Shown: one piece after another, positions 22,035 to 30,404 of the stretch | Position numbering within the stretch: the stretch's first letter is position 1 | Layout of the letters: each line of letters opens with the position of its first letter | Origin: JAJXXT01 sp963764465 | GTDB lineage: Bacteria > Pseudomonadota > Alphaproteobacteria > Acetobacterales > Acetobacteraceae | NCBI GenBank assembly: GCA_963764465.1 | Contig: CAVXSO010000006.1 | Span: 1,054,001-1,118,000 of the forward strand | Length of the DNA stretch: 64,000 nt | Direction of reading: 5' to 3' | Position numbers and translations under genes: made by a program | Notes under the pieces: generated by a model | What the model was told of the DNA's origin: nothing | The model's input: only the letters and a program-made list of their open reading frames with translations | Databases searched by the model: none

Positions 22035-23309
22035 TCACATCGGGGCGCCGGGGTCGAGGCAGGCGGGGCGGACCTGTGCCAGGAGGTCCTCGGCGATGAG
22101 GCGGGGGCCGGCGAGTGCCGCCGCGCGGCCGTGGAGGAAGACGGCGGCGCGGGCGGCGTCCCACGGCGGCATGGCCTGGGCGAGGAGGCCGGCGGCGAGG
22201 CCCGCGAGCACGTCGCCGGTGCCGGCACTCGCGAGCCAGGCGGGGGCGTTGGCGTTGATGGCGATGCGGCCGTCCGGGGCGGCGATGATGGTGGCGTGGC
22301 CCTTGAGGATGACGACGGCGCCGGTTTTCGCGGCCGCGCGGCGCGCGGCTTCGAGGCGGTCCGGGCCGATGGGGCCGAAGGCGCGGGTGAACTCGGCCTC
22401 GTGCGGGGTGATGATGGCCGCACCCGTGATGTCGTGGGCCAGCGCGTCGGCGTCGGCGACGACGTGCTTGCCGGCGGCGATGAGGCGCGGGGCCAGATCC
22501 CCTCCCCCGCCGGCGCCGACGACGACGACCTTGCGGCGGGGGTCGGCGAGGATGGGCTCGAGATGCTGGTCGAGGAGGATGCCGGGCTCGGGGAGCGGGG
22601 CGCCGAGGAGGCCGACGAGGCCGGCGCCGGCGCGGCGGGCGGCCATCGCGGCGAGCTGGGCGGCGCCGGGGAGGTGGCCGGCGAGGACGCTGACGGTGCC
22701 GCGCGCGTATTTGTGGGCGGTGGCGGCGGGGGTGGGCAGGTCCGCCGGTGCCAGCGCGTTGAGGAAGACGGTGGGAGCGGCGGCGGCGACGGATTTGGGG
22801 GCGTGGCCGATGTCGGCGAGGTGGATCTCGCCGCAGAGGGCCCGGCCGGGGAGCAGGACGTGACCGGGCTTGAGGCGGAGGAAGGTGACGGTGAGCTCGG
22901 CGGCGCGGACATCGCCACGGGGCTGGCCGGTGGCGCCGTCGAGGCCGCTCGGGACATCGACGGCGACGACGCGCTTCGCGGTTCGCAGCGGGGCGGCCAT
23001 GGATTCCGGGAGGTCGCGGTTGAGGCCGGCGCCGAGGAAGGCGTCGATGGCGAGGTCGGCGCGGGCGGCGTCCGCGGGGTCGTGGGAGACGGGCCAGCCC
23101 CAGGCGGCGAGGAAGGCTGCTGCCATGCGGCCATCGGCGCCATTGTTGCCGGGGCCGCAGAGGACGGCTACGCGGCACGGGCGGTAGCGGGCCCGGATGG
23201 CGCGGGCGACGGCGCGGCCGGCGGCGGTGACGAGCGTCTCGAAGCTGGCGCCGGCGTGGGCGTCGGCGATGGCGTGCTGGGCGGGGGTGAGAATTTCACG
23301 CATGGGCAT
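22035..23309 (-). CDS. nnr: Bifunctional NAD(P)HX epimerase/dehydratase
   Basis: A 424-aa fusion that repairs hydrated NAD(P)H. The N-terminal YjeF-type epimerase domain (about 1-195) has CGPGNNGADG and VVAVDVPSGLDG. The C-terminal ribokinase-like ADP-dependent dehydratase domain (about 198-424) has VVGAGGGG, ITPHEAEF, ILKGHATII and the catalytic SAGTGDVLAG near 361-370. Domain order and length are those of bacterial Nnr. ATGs at 23309 and 23303 are both possible; neither has a strong Shine-Dalgarno. It is divergent from the ParA-like gene that starts 51 bases away. Confidence 0.94.
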   Translation of the reverse strand: MPMREILTPAQHAIADAHAGASFETLVTAAGRAVARAIRARYRPCRVAVLCGPGNNGADGRMAAAFLAAWGWPVSHDPADAARADLAIDAFLGAGLNRDLPESMAAPLRTAKRVVAVDVPSGLDGATGQPRGDVRAAELTVTFLRLKPGHVLLPGRALCGEIHLADIGHAPKSVAAAAPTVFLNALAPADLPTPAATAHKYARGTVSVLAGHLPGAAQLAAMAARRAGAGLVGLLGAPLPEPGILLDQHLEPILADPRRKVVVVGAGGGGDLAPRLIAAGKHVVADADALAHDITGAAIITPHEAEFTRAFGPIGPDRLEAARRAAAKTGAVVILKGHATIIAAPDGRIAINANAPAWLASAGTGDVLAGLAAGLLAQAMPPWDAARAAVFLHGRAAALAGPRLIAEDLLAQVRPACLDPGAPM

Positions 23310-23359
23310 GCGGGCATTGTACCCTGGTTCGTGGCGGCGGAGTCGGTGAGGGGTGCGGC

Positions 23360-23983
23360 ATGGCGGTGGTGATCGCGATCGCGCAGCAGAAGGGCGGCGC
23401 GGGGAAGACGACGATCGCGGCGAACCTGGCGGCGGCGCTGGCGGCCTCGATGACGGTGGCGGTGCTGGATATCGACCCGCAGCGGTCGCTGGCGCGGTGG
23501 CATGCGCTGCGCGGCGCGCGGGAGCCGGGGGTGGCGCTGTCGCAGGTTTCGGGGTGGCGGATGGACGCGGAGCTGGCACGGCTTTCGCGGGAGTTCGAGG
23601 TGGTGGTGGTGGACAGCCCGCCGGTGGTGGATGAGGACGCGCGGCGCGCGGTGCGGGCGGCGGACCTGGTGCTGGTGCCGGTGCAGCCCTCGCCGCCGGA
23701 TTTGTGGGCGGCGGCGGGGACGCTGAAGCTGGCGGCGGAGGAGCGGCGGCGGGCGGTGCTGCTGCTGAACCGGGCGCCGGCTTCCGGCGGGTTGCGCGCC
23801 GCGGCGGAGGCGGCCATAGCGGAGGCGGGTTGGCCGCGGCTCGGGGCCGTGCTCGGGAACCGGGTGGCGTTCGCGACCGCGTTCGCGCGCGGGGCCGGGG
23901 TTTCGGAGACGGCGCCGCGCTCGCCGGCGGCGGCGGAGCTGGCGGCGGTGCTGGAAGAGACAAGACGGTTTTGGAACGGCTGA
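23360..23983 (+). CDS. ParA/MinD-family ATPase
   Basis: A 207-aa ATPase with the deviant Walker A KGGAGKTT at 11-18, a Walker A' region with VLDIDPQRSLARWH and a switch/Walker B region VVVVDSPPVVDEDAR. Short ParA-like proteins without a ParB neighbour often position cellular cargo or act in orphan partitioning systems. A GAGGGG precedes the ATG. The stop overlaps the predicted start of the downstream CopD-like membrane protein by 13 bases, so the two may be co-translated; a functional link is not known. Confidence 0.9.
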   Translation: MAVVIAIAQQKGGAGKTTIAANLAAALAASMTVAVLDIDPQRSLARWHALRGAREPGVALSQVSGWRMDAELARLSREFEVVVVDSPPVVDEDARRAVRAADLVLVPVQPSPPDLWAAAGTLKLAAEERRRAVLLLNRAPASGGLRAAAEAAIAEAGWPRLGAVLGNRVAFATAFARGAGVSETAPRSPAAAELAAVLEETRRFWNG

Positions 23984-24525
23984 AGGACCTGTTACGGCCC
24001 GGGTATTATTTCGCCCGCTCCATCGCGCATGTGCTGCTGGCGCCGCTGCGCGCGGTGCATGACTGGCTGGTCATTCAATTCGGGGGCGAAATCTTCATGC
24101 TGCTGGGGCTGCACGCGATCGGGGCGGTTGTGTGGGTGGGCGGGATGTTCTTCGCGCTGCTGATCCTGCGCCCGGCGATGGGTGGGCTCGACCCCGCGCA
24201 GCGCGTGGCGCTGCACCGCGCGGTGCTGCGGCGGTTTCTGCCGGTGGTGTGGGTGGCGATGCCGTTCATGCTGCTCTCCGGCGGGCGGATGATGTCAACC
24301 ACGTATGGGCGGTTCGCCTGGGTGCCGTGGCCGGTGCAGGCGATGGCGGGGATCGGGGTGGCGATGGCGGTGGTGTTCCTGGCGATCTGGTTCGGGCCGT
24401 ACCGGCGGCTGCGGGCGGCGGCGGGGGTGGCGGAGGCGGCGGCGGCGATCAACGCGATCCGCTGGCTGATCATGGTGAACCTGGGGCTGGGGCTGGCGGC
24501 GACATTCCTCGCGGGGATGGGTTAG
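23971..24525 (+). CDS. CopD-like membrane protein
   Basis: A membrane protein with four hydrophobic segments and the sequence AVVWVGGMFFALLILRPA typical of CopD/DUF-type proteins, several of which bind heme or copper via membrane His residues. The TTG at 23971, overlapping the parA stop, gives 184 aa. The extra 42 residues before the first strong ATG (24097) have the same G/C-ended codons as the body, which supports their being coded. ATG 24097 (142 aa) is the conservative alternative. Function in this organism is unknown. Confidence 0.7.
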   Translation: MERLKDLLRPGYYFARSIAHVLLAPLRAVHDWLVIQFGGEIFMLLGLHAIGAVVWVGGMFFALLILRPAMGGLDPAQRVALHRAVLRRFLPVVWVAMPFMLLSGGRMMSTTYGRFAWVPWPVQAMAGIGVAMAVVFLAIWFGPYRRLRAAAGVAEAAAAINAIRWLIMVNLGLGLAATFLAGMG

Positions 24526-24930
24526 GGCGCGGCGGCGCTGGGGGGCGTGGGCGCGCCGGGCCGGACATCCGGGGGCGAACGGTGTGGGAGGGGGGCGGTT
24601 ACCGAGCCAAAGCGGACCTTCTCGGGCGATGAACCCATAGACCGTTGATGACCGAAAGCAGTCGGTCTGCTCGACGCCGCTGGGACGCTGAAGCTGACAT
24701 TGGCACCGGACGACTGCATTCCTTTTGGCGCGACCACGGAAGGACCGCCGACATGCCGTCCCGGTCGGGAGTTTTCAACGGTTTCCTTGATTGATGCAAA
24801 ACGAGGGGTGGGGTCTCATTTGCGGCACCCGAAGCATGGTGCGTAGGTAGATTCCGAGGGCTAATAAGTGGTCGCTCCGCGCGCCACATATGTACTGCGG
24901 AAATCCCTCTAGATAGTATTGGATGGAGAA
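24526..24930. other. Intergenic, start of lower-GC islet
   Basis: No gene is supported. GC content falls sharply around 24600 and stays lower to about 26000. The segment around 24605-24730 has the look of a dispersed intergenic element (short alternating coding-like stretches on both strands, none with a ribosome site), but no second copy is present in this window. Confidence 0.35.
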
Positions 24931-25011
24931 ATGAACCTCATTCTTATAGTGCTCGTGCTCTTTCTTATTTTTGGAGGGGGCGGCTACTGGGGATATAGGT
25001 GGTGGCGATGA
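24931..25011 (+). CDS. 26-aa membrane micro-protein
   Basis: A very short ORF with a convincing ribosome site (GGATGGAGAA directly before ATG). It encodes a hydrophobic helix (MNLILIVLVLFLIF) followed by GGGGYWGYRWWR and a TGA. The hydrophobic stretch, Gly run and aromatic/Arg end resemble the first half of DUF3309-type small membrane proteins common in alphaproteobacteria, which usually continue for another 20-30 residues, so this may be a truncated member. It is predicted to sit in the inner membrane. A second micro-protein gene follows 64 bases later. Confidence 0.6.
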   Translation: MNLILIVLVLFLIFGGGGYWGYRWWR

Positions 25012-25075
25012 TCATTATTTTCTGGAGTGAAAGCGCTCCGGGCGTGGGTATGTCAAGCTGTGGGAGTAGAACCAA

Positions 25076-25159
25076 ATGAACATCTTTACTATCATCGGCG
25101 TGGTGGTTGTCGCGCTTTTGATTGCGGGTTATTTCGGTGTCCACGGCGTTAATTTTTGA
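25076..25159 (+). CDS. 27-aa membrane micro-protein
   Basis: A short ORF with GGGAG eight bases before its ATG. The product is a single hydrophobic span (IFTIIGVVVVALLIAGYFGV) with a short polar tail ending GVNF. Together with the preceding 26-aa ORF it forms a pair of tiny membrane proteins in the same orientation. Such pairs occur in stress-related loci of proteobacteria, but no function is known and expression is not shown. Confidence 0.55.
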   Translation: MNIFTIIGVVVVALLIAGYFGVHGVNF

Positions 25160-25643
25160 TTTGGCGAACTCCGATCTAACTGGACGGCTCTTGCTGCCCG
25201 TGCGCGATCTCCGCGTGTCGCGCCACATTCCGCCGAAGGGAAAATAGGGTGTGCTGCTGCGTGAGCCTCATACGCGGCGCGTTCGGTCGAAGGTCTCGGA
25301 AAGGGGAGCATCGTGCGGCCGTGCCGTTATGGCCTGTGGCGTGCCTCGTGAGGATGTAGATGGGGGTGGGTGGATTCCGAACCTGGCGCGCATTCCAGGC
25401 GAGCCATAAGCGGTCAGCGGGACTGCCCGCCGTTGCGTGAGCGCCTGCATGGCCGAAGATTTTCAACCATGCCGATGTCACGATCAGTGCGCCGAGGCGG
25501 ATTGTGGGCATGCCAGGCCGCGGCTTCGCCGCCGCTTGACATTCCGATTTCGAGGATAGCCAGGCCGCGACCCTGAATCGCCCAGCCTGAATCGCATGTT
25601 GATGTTCCACGCCTTGACGCTCGCATTAGAGGAGACAAGAACA
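25160..25643. other. Intergenic, upstream of ParB-like gene
   Basis: No gene is supported in these 484 bases. A TTGACA at 25536-25541 is a possible -35 box for the downstream gene, but no good -10 follows at 16-18 bases. A GAGGAGA at 25629-25635 is the ribosome site of the next gene. Confidence 0.4.
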
Positions 25644-26012
25644 ATGCAAAACATCAAGGTCAAATGGCTGGATCAGCCACAGAAACACGATTATCTGGCG
25701 GCGTGCTCCTATCTCAGCCTGACAATGGATGACGAGGCCGCGGGAAGCGTTGCCACGGCGCTGGAAAATGCCGGCATGGCCGAATTTGCCGCGAAGGATA
25801 TCTTCCGCTCGTCCGGCCTGTCTATGCTCGGGGTCAGCGACAGCCATGTGGAGACGGACCTCGCGCATATCATCCGCAGGGAGAAGCTTTCGCCGCTGCT
25901 GCTTTATCGGGACAGATCGACCGGCAGACTTATCGTAGCGGATGGTTACCATCGGCTCTGCGCTGTGTATAAATTCGACGAGAATGCCATGATTCCCTGC
26001 AAGATCGTCTGA
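25644..26012 (+). CDS. ParB/sulfiredoxin-like small protein
   Basis: A 122-aa protein. ATG 25644 is chosen for its GAGGAGA ribosome site. The C-terminal half, with LLYRDRSTGRLIVADGYHRL, matches the core of the ParB N-terminal/sulfiredoxin-like fold (a D-G-x-H-R nucleotide-binding turn), here without a helix-turn-helix domain. Proteins of this size may bind CTP/ATP or be metabolic regulators rather than partition factors. The stop lies 4 bases before the aquaporin gene, so the two are one transcription unit. Confidence 0.7.
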   Translation: MQNIKVKWLDQPQKHDYLAACSYLSLTMDDEAAGSVATALENAGMAEFAAKDIFRSSGLSMLGVSDSHVETDLAHIIRREKLSPLLLYRDRSTGRLIVADGYHRLCAVYKFDENAMIPCKIV

Positions 26013-26016
26013 AGAG

Positions 26017-26805
26017 ATGGCGAAGTCTTCAGTCGGGACAGACGCAGCCGAGCATGTTATGCTGCACGCAGCAGCAGCGCCGGATTTTTTGCAGACCGCG
26101 CACGAGTGGCGCCGGATTTTCTCGGAAGCCTGGGGCACCTTCCTCCTCGTCGTCGTCGCATCCGGCGCCGGGGTCGTAGGTGCGCAAGCCAGCGGTGCCA
26201 TTACGCTGTCCATGAAAGTTGTCGCACCAGGCCTGATGGTGATGGCGATCATCTACTTCATGGGCGCGGTGGGCGGGGCTCATCTAAACCCCGTGGTGAC
26301 TCTGGCGTTTGCTGTGAGGCGTAATTTCCCCTGGGGCCGGGTGCCGGGCTACCTGGCCGCGCAGATTGCCGGCGGTGTTGCCGCTTCGGTGTTCTTGCGC
26401 GCGATGTTCGGCGTGATCGGTCAACTGGGTGCGACCCTGCCGGGGCCTGGCATCGGCGATCTGCAAGCGCTGGTCATGGAAATCCTGCTGACGACCGGTT
26501 TGGTCAGCGTCGTGCTCGGGACTGCCTCCGGGGCGCGGAATATCGGCGCGAACGGTGCGCTGGCGGTTGGTGGTTATATCGCCCTGGCGGGCCTCTGGGC
26601 CGCGCCGATCAGCGGGGCCTCGATGAACCCGGTCCGCTCCTTCGCACCCGACCTGGTGCGCCTCGATCTCAGCAAAACCTGGATCTACGTACTGGGCCCG
26701 TTGGTAGGCGCTCTCATCGGTGTCGGCTTCGAATGGGTTCTGAAGGGTCACGCCACCGCGGCCGGCAGCGTGGCCGCGCAGGGCGAGATCACAAGGCAGC
26801 CCTAG
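26017..26805 (+). CDS. MIP/aquaporin-family channel with NPV boxes
   Basis: A 262-aa membrane protein with six spans and the duplicated half-helix layout of aquaporins. The first box is HLNPVVT (NPV at 91-93) and the second is SMNPVRS (NPV at 204-206), so both canonical NPA motifs have Val instead of Ala. The conserved selectivity-filter Arg after the second box is present. A cytoplasmic N-terminal extension of about 30 residues is longer than in AqpZ. NPA variants are known in plant NIP channels that carry metalloids or boric acid, so the substrate may not be water. It is co-transcribed with the ParB-like gene and lies in the lower-GC islet. Confidence 0.85.
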   Translation: MAKSSVGTDAAEHVMLHAAAAPDFLQTAHEWRRIFSEAWGTFLLVVVASGAGVVGAQASGAITLSMKVVAPGLMVMAIIYFMGAVGGAHLNPVVTLAFAVRRNFPWGRVPGYLAAQIAGGVAASVFLRAMFGVIGQLGATLPGPGIGDLQALVMEILLTTGLVSVVLGTASGARNIGANGALAVGGYIALAGLWAAPISGASMNPVRSFAPDLVRLDLSKTWIYVLGPLVGALIGVGFEWVLKGHATAAGSVAAQGEITRQP

Positions 26806-26879
26806 GAAGAGAAACTGCGGCATTCTTGAAAAGGAGCCGCTGTCTTCCGCCGGTCGATGTCCGGCGCCAGGACGCCGCC

Positions 26880-27110
26880 CGGCATCAGGGATCAACCCGG
26901 CGGCCGAGATGCTGCGGCGTCCGCGGGTGTGCCCATGGCCGCCCGGCCAGCGCGCGACGCAACTTCGGCGAGGCCAGACATGCGGCGCGCGACGATGGTG
27001 CGGCGGCAGCGGGGCGGAAGACGCAGCCGGAGGGCGGGTCGAGCGGGCCCGGGGTGTCGCCCTGGAGCAGCACGCTTTCCGCGGCGAGGTCGGGCGGGCG
27101 CTCGCGGATG
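26880..27110 (-). pseudogene. 3' remnant of an oppF-like ABC ATPase gene
   Basis: On the minus strand this stretch reads LLQGDTPGPLDPPSGCVFR, the C-terminal oligopeptide-binding signature of OppF/DppF ATPases. Its DNA is near-identical over about 75 bases (around 27015-27085) to the 3' part of the intact oppF gene at 28490-28560 (same GCAGCCGGAGGGCGGGTCG run). The ATPase core is absent: upstream sequence switches directly to the end of the Wza-like gene. The remaining piece drifts out of frame toward 26880. It is a leftover of a paralogous or duplicated transporter gene. Confidence 0.75.
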
Positions 27111-27115
27111 GCGGG

Positions 27116-28270
27116 CTACTTCAGGAGGCTGTAGGTGCCGACCGGGATGGCGGCGTCGACGAGGAGGCCGACGACCTGCTTGAACACCACGCTGGGAGAG
27201 GTCGCGATATAGACCGTGTCCCCGTTCTCGACCGGGAATGACTGGCTCGCCTGCAAGCCGGCCAGCAAATCCCAGGGCACGCGATAGACGGTCGTGTGGT
27301 CCTGCGAGAGGACATAGACGGCATGGCCCTGGGCGACCTGCAGGCCGAGCCCGCCGCCCGCCGCGACGACGGCCGCGAGCGTCGGCACCGTGTCGAAGGT
27401 CTGCAGCGTGTTCCTGGTCCATCCGCCGCCGAGGCACTGCACCCGCACGACGCCGCTGTGCTCCAGCACCACCACGTCGCCCGGGTAGAGCGGCACGCTC
27501 GTCTCCAGCGCCGACTTCATCGACAGGGTGTAGCGCTTGTCGCCGCGCAGGACCACGACATCGTTGGTGGCGAGCGTGTCGCCCTTGTAGCCGCCGGCCT
27601 CGGTGATGGCGTCGTTGAGCGAGACGCCGCCGGTCTTCCAGTCCACGATCACCGGACGGCTCGCGGCGCCGGTGACGACGATGTGCTGGTGGCGGTTGCT
27701 GCGCATCGTGAGCGAGATCTGCGGATGCGCGAACTGGGGGATCGCGGCGAAGCTCGCGGTGATGTTCTGCTCCGCCTGGGCCATGGTCAGGCCGGACACT
27801 TGCATCGGCCCGGCATAGGGCAGGACGAGCTGGCCGGATTCGTCCACGGTGAACTGGCCGAGATCAAGCTTCTTGATCCCTTCGCCTGACACAGGGGAGC
27901 CGGATACAGGGGGGCCGGACGCCGCGGGTGCGGCCGCAGGCGCGGAGGCGGTCCACATCGTCACGCCGACGGTGTCGCCGGGATAGAGCATGACGGGCAC
28001 CACCTGCGCGCCGCCTTGCAGGCTCGCGAGCTCGGAGGCGGTGCGGTGCTGCTCGGATTGCTGATAGGAGGCGAGCAGGTCCTGGGCGACCGCGGGGGTA
28101 ACGTCGACGAGGCGGACCTGCTTGGCGAGATCCGCGTCCACGGTGATGCGGCTTTCGGAGGGCCCGGTGCCCGGCAGGAAGCTGCAGGCGCCGAGGCCGA
28201 GCAGGCCCAGAAAACATATCGGCAGGCGGCAGCCCGCTCGCGTCCGCCGCCCCACCATCGACCAGCCCAT
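27116..28270 (-). CDS. Wza-like polysaccharide export lipoprotein
   Basis: A 384-aa exported lipoprotein: N-terminal signal with lipobox LGAC (Cys29), followed by a polysaccharide export (Poly_export) domain (about 90-210) starting VVPVMLYPGDTVGVTMW, then SLBB-type beta-grasp domains (about 210-290 and 300-370). The order matches Wza/KpsD-type outer-membrane exopolysaccharide channels. It stands alone: no Wzc kinase or Wzx/Wzy genes are adjacent, and its neighbours are an ABC peptide transporter upstream and an oppF remnant downstream. It may serve the exopolysaccharide started by the sugar transferase at 8113-8841, which is inference. A Pro/Ala/Ser-rich insert lies near residues 108-130. Confidence 0.9.
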   Translation of the reverse strand: MGWSMVGRRTRAGCRLPICFLGLLGLGACSFLPGTGPSESRITVDADLAKQVRLVDVTPAVAQDLLASYQQSEQHRTASELASLQGGAQVVPVMLYPGDTVGVTMWTASAPAAAPAASGPPVSGSPVSGEGIKKLDLGQFTVDESGQLVLPYAGPMQVSGLTMAQAEQNITASFAAIPQFAHPQISLTMRSNRHQHIVVTGAASRPVIVDWKTGGVSLNDAITEAGGYKGDTLATNDVVVLRGDKRYTLSMKSALETSVPLYPGDVVVLEHSGVVRVQCLGGGWTRNTLQTFDTVPTLAAVVAAGGGLGLQVAQGHAVYVLSQDHTTVYRVPWDLLAGLQASQSFPVENGDTVYIATSPSVVFKQVVGLLVDAAIPVGTYSLLK

Positions 28271-28373
28271 TCGCGTGTCCCTACATCATCACCACGGCGG
28301 GAGAAATGCCGCCGGCTCGTGTCTGCCACGTCGTGGCGGGATTGGAAAACGCGAGATGTGCGGCAGGAATGTG

Positions 28374-29375
28374 TCAGGCGGCGAGTTGCGGGTCGTCGGC
28401 GCGGATGCAGGCGGCCTGGTGACCGGGGGAGAGTTCGCGCAGCTCCGGGATGGTTTCGGCGCAGGCGGCGATGGCGTGGCGGCAGCGGGTGCGGAAGACG
28501 CAGCCGGAGGGCGGGTCGAGCGGGCTCGGGATATCGCCCTGGAGCAGCGCGCGGCCGGCGGCGAGCCCGGTCTCCGGCTCCGGGATCGCGGCGATGAGGG
28601 CCTGGGTGTAGGGATGGCGGGGGGCGGCGAAGATCTGTTTCGCTGGCGCAACCTCCATCACGCGGCCGAGGTAGAGGACCATGACCCGGTCCGCGGCGTA
28701 GCCGACCGTCGCGAGGTCGTGCGCGATGAGCAGCATGGCGAGGTTGCGGCGGCGCTGCAGGTCGATCAGCAGGTTGGTGACCTGGGCGGCGATGGAGACG
28801 TCGAGTGCCGAGACCGGCTCGTCCGCGACCAGCAGCACGGGGTCGCAGGCGAGGGCGCGGGCGATGCCGACGCGCTGGCGCTGGCCGCCGGAGAGCTGGT
28901 GCGGCAGGCGGCGCGCGAGGTTGGGCGGCAGGCCGACTTCCTGCATCAGGGCGGCGACGCGGGACTGGCGCGCCGCCCGGTTGGCGCCGATCGCGTGGAT
29001 GATGAGCGGCTCCTCCAGGATCTGGCCCACGCGCATGCGCGGGTCGAGCGAGCCGTAGGGGTCCTGGAGGATGGGCTGTGCGGCGCGGCGGAACAGCTCG
29101 AGGTCGCCGCCGCGGAGGCGGTGGACGTCACGGGAGCGAAACAGGATGCGCCCGGAGGTGGGGTCCGTGAGGCGCAACACGCACTGGCCGATGGTGGTCT
29201 TGCCGGAACCGGATTCGCCGACCAGGCCGAGGATCTCGCCGGGCGCGACGTGGAAGGAGACGTCGCTCACGGCGTGGAGCGCGAGCGGGGCGCGGAACAG
29301 GCCGCGATGGACGGGAAAGCGGACGCCGAGGTTCGCGACCTCGAGCAGCGGGGCTTGCGGCGCGGGCGCGGTCAC
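28374..29375 (-). CDS. Dipeptide/oligopeptide ABC transporter ATP-binding protein (DppF/OppF type)
   Basis: A 333-aa ATPase with Walker A GESGSGKTT, signature LSGGQRQRVGIARAL, Walker B VLLVADEPVSALD and the C-terminal oligopeptide-type extension (PLDPPSGCVFRTRCRHA with four spaced Cys). It is the last gene of a five-gene minus-strand operon (binding protein, two permeases, two ATPases). The start overlaps the stop of the other ATPase by 4 bases (ATGA). It hydrolyses ATP at the inner membrane to drive import of peptides or related solutes. A partial copy of its 3' end lies at 26880-27110. Confidence 0.95.
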   Translation of the reverse strand: MTAPAPQAPLLEVANLGVRFPVHRGLFRAPLALHAVSDVSFHVAPGEILGLVGESGSGKTTIGQCVLRLTDPTSGRILFRSRDVHRLRGGDLELFRRAAQPILQDPYGSLDPRMRVGQILEEPLIIHAIGANRAARQSRVAALMQEVGLPPNLARRLPHQLSGGQRQRVGIARALACDPVLLVADEPVSALDVSIAAQVTNLLIDLQRRRNLAMLLIAHDLATVGYAADRVMVLYLGRVMEVAPAKQIFAAPRHPYTQALIAAIPEPETGLAAGRALLQGDIPSPLDPPSGCVFRTRCRHAIAACAETIPELRELSPGHQAACIRADDPQLAA

Positions 29376-30367
29376 GCGGCGAGCTCCCCTGCCCTGACGC
29401 AGCGGACGGCGCGGCCGGGGGCGATGGACGCGAGGGGCGGCTGGGCGGCATCGCAGAGGCCGGGGCGGAAGGCGGGGCAGCGCGGGCCGAAGGCGCAGCC
29501 GGGCGGCGGGTTCGACGGGTCCGGCACGGCGCCGCCGATGGCCGGCAGCGTGAAGCTGTCCTTGGTCATGCCGAGGCGGGGGACGGATTGCAGCAGCGCG
29601 CGCGTGTAGGGGTGGAGCGGGCTCGCGATGACGTCCGCGACCGGCCCCTCCTCCACCGCGCGGCCGGCGTAGAGCACGAGGATGCGGTCCGCGACTTCCC
29701 GGGCGACGCCGAGATGGTGGGTGATGAAGAGCAGCGCCATGCCGCGCTCCGCCCGAAGCTGATTCAGGAGCGAAAGGATCTGCGCCTGGATGGTGACGTC
29801 GAGCGCGGTGGTGGGCTCGTCGGCGATCAGCAGCGAGGGGTTGCAGGCGAGCGCGATCGCGATCATCACGCGCTGGCGCAGGCCGCCGGAAAGCTCGTGC
29901 GGGTAGGCTTCCATCCGCCGTTCCGGGTCCGGAACGCCGAGATGGCCGAGGAGGTCCGCGGCGCGCCGGCGCAGCGCGGCACGAGGCAGGTTCTCGTGGT
30001 AGCGCAGCGCCTCCGTGATCTGCTCGCCGACGCGGTAGACCGGGTTGAGGCTGGTCATCGGCTCCTGGAAGATCATGCCCATCTCGCGGCCGCGCAGGCG
30101 CTGCAGCGTGGCGGCATCCGCGGTCGTGAGGTCGTGGCGCGTGCGGGCGGCGTCGGTGAAGCCGATGCGGCCGGTGGCGACATGGGCGGTGCGCGGCAGC
30201 AGGCGCATGACGGCGAGCGCCAGCGTGGACTTGCCGGAGCCGGATTCGCCGACGACGACGAGGCTTTCGCCGCGGGCGAGGCGCAGCGAGACGTGATCGA
30301 GCGCGGGGACCTGGCCGTAGAACAGCGACAGGTCTTCCATCTCCAGCAGGGCGGATGGGTCGCTCAT
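29372..30367 (-). CDS. Dipeptide/oligopeptide ABC transporter ATP-binding protein (DppD/OppD type)
   Basis: A 331-aa ATPase, partner of the DppF-type subunit. Walker A is GESGSGKST, the signature is LSGGLRQRVMIAIAL, Walker B is LLIADEPTTALD, and the C-terminal extension has PPGCAFGPRCP with spaced Cys. The signature helix has Leu-Arg where many have Gln-Gln, common in OppD. It lies between the permease gene (38-base gap) and the DppF-type gene (overlap). Confidence 0.95.
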   Translation of the reverse strand: MSDPSALLEMEDLSLFYGQVPALDHVSLRLARGESLVVVGESGSGKSTLALAVMRLLPRTAHVATGRIGFTDAARTRHDLTTADAATLQRLRGREMGMIFQEPMTSLNPVYRVGEQITEALRYHENLPRAALRRRAADLLGHLGVPDPERRMEAYPHELSGGLRQRVMIAIALACNPSLLIADEPTTALDVTIQAQILSLLNQLRAERGMALLFITHHLGVAREVADRILVLYAGRAVEEGPVADVIASPLHPYTRALLQSVPRLGMTKDSFTLPAIGGAVPDPSNPPPGCAFGPRCPAFRPGLCDAAQPPLASIAPGRAVRCVRAGELAA

Positions 30368-30404
30368 CGGGCGATGCCCGGGGCGCGAGCGTTATGGTGC
30401 CGGT

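Noticed and set aside
23360..23983. ParA-like gene as part of a plasmid or origin partition locus.
   Set aside because: No ParB gene or parS-like palindromes are adjacent. The ParB-like protein at 25644 lacks an HTH domain, is 1.7 kb away and is coupled to a channel gene.
25529..25565. Sigma-70 promoter with TTGACA at 25536.
   Set aside because: No acceptable -10 box at 16-18 bases spacing; only a lone -35-like hexamer.
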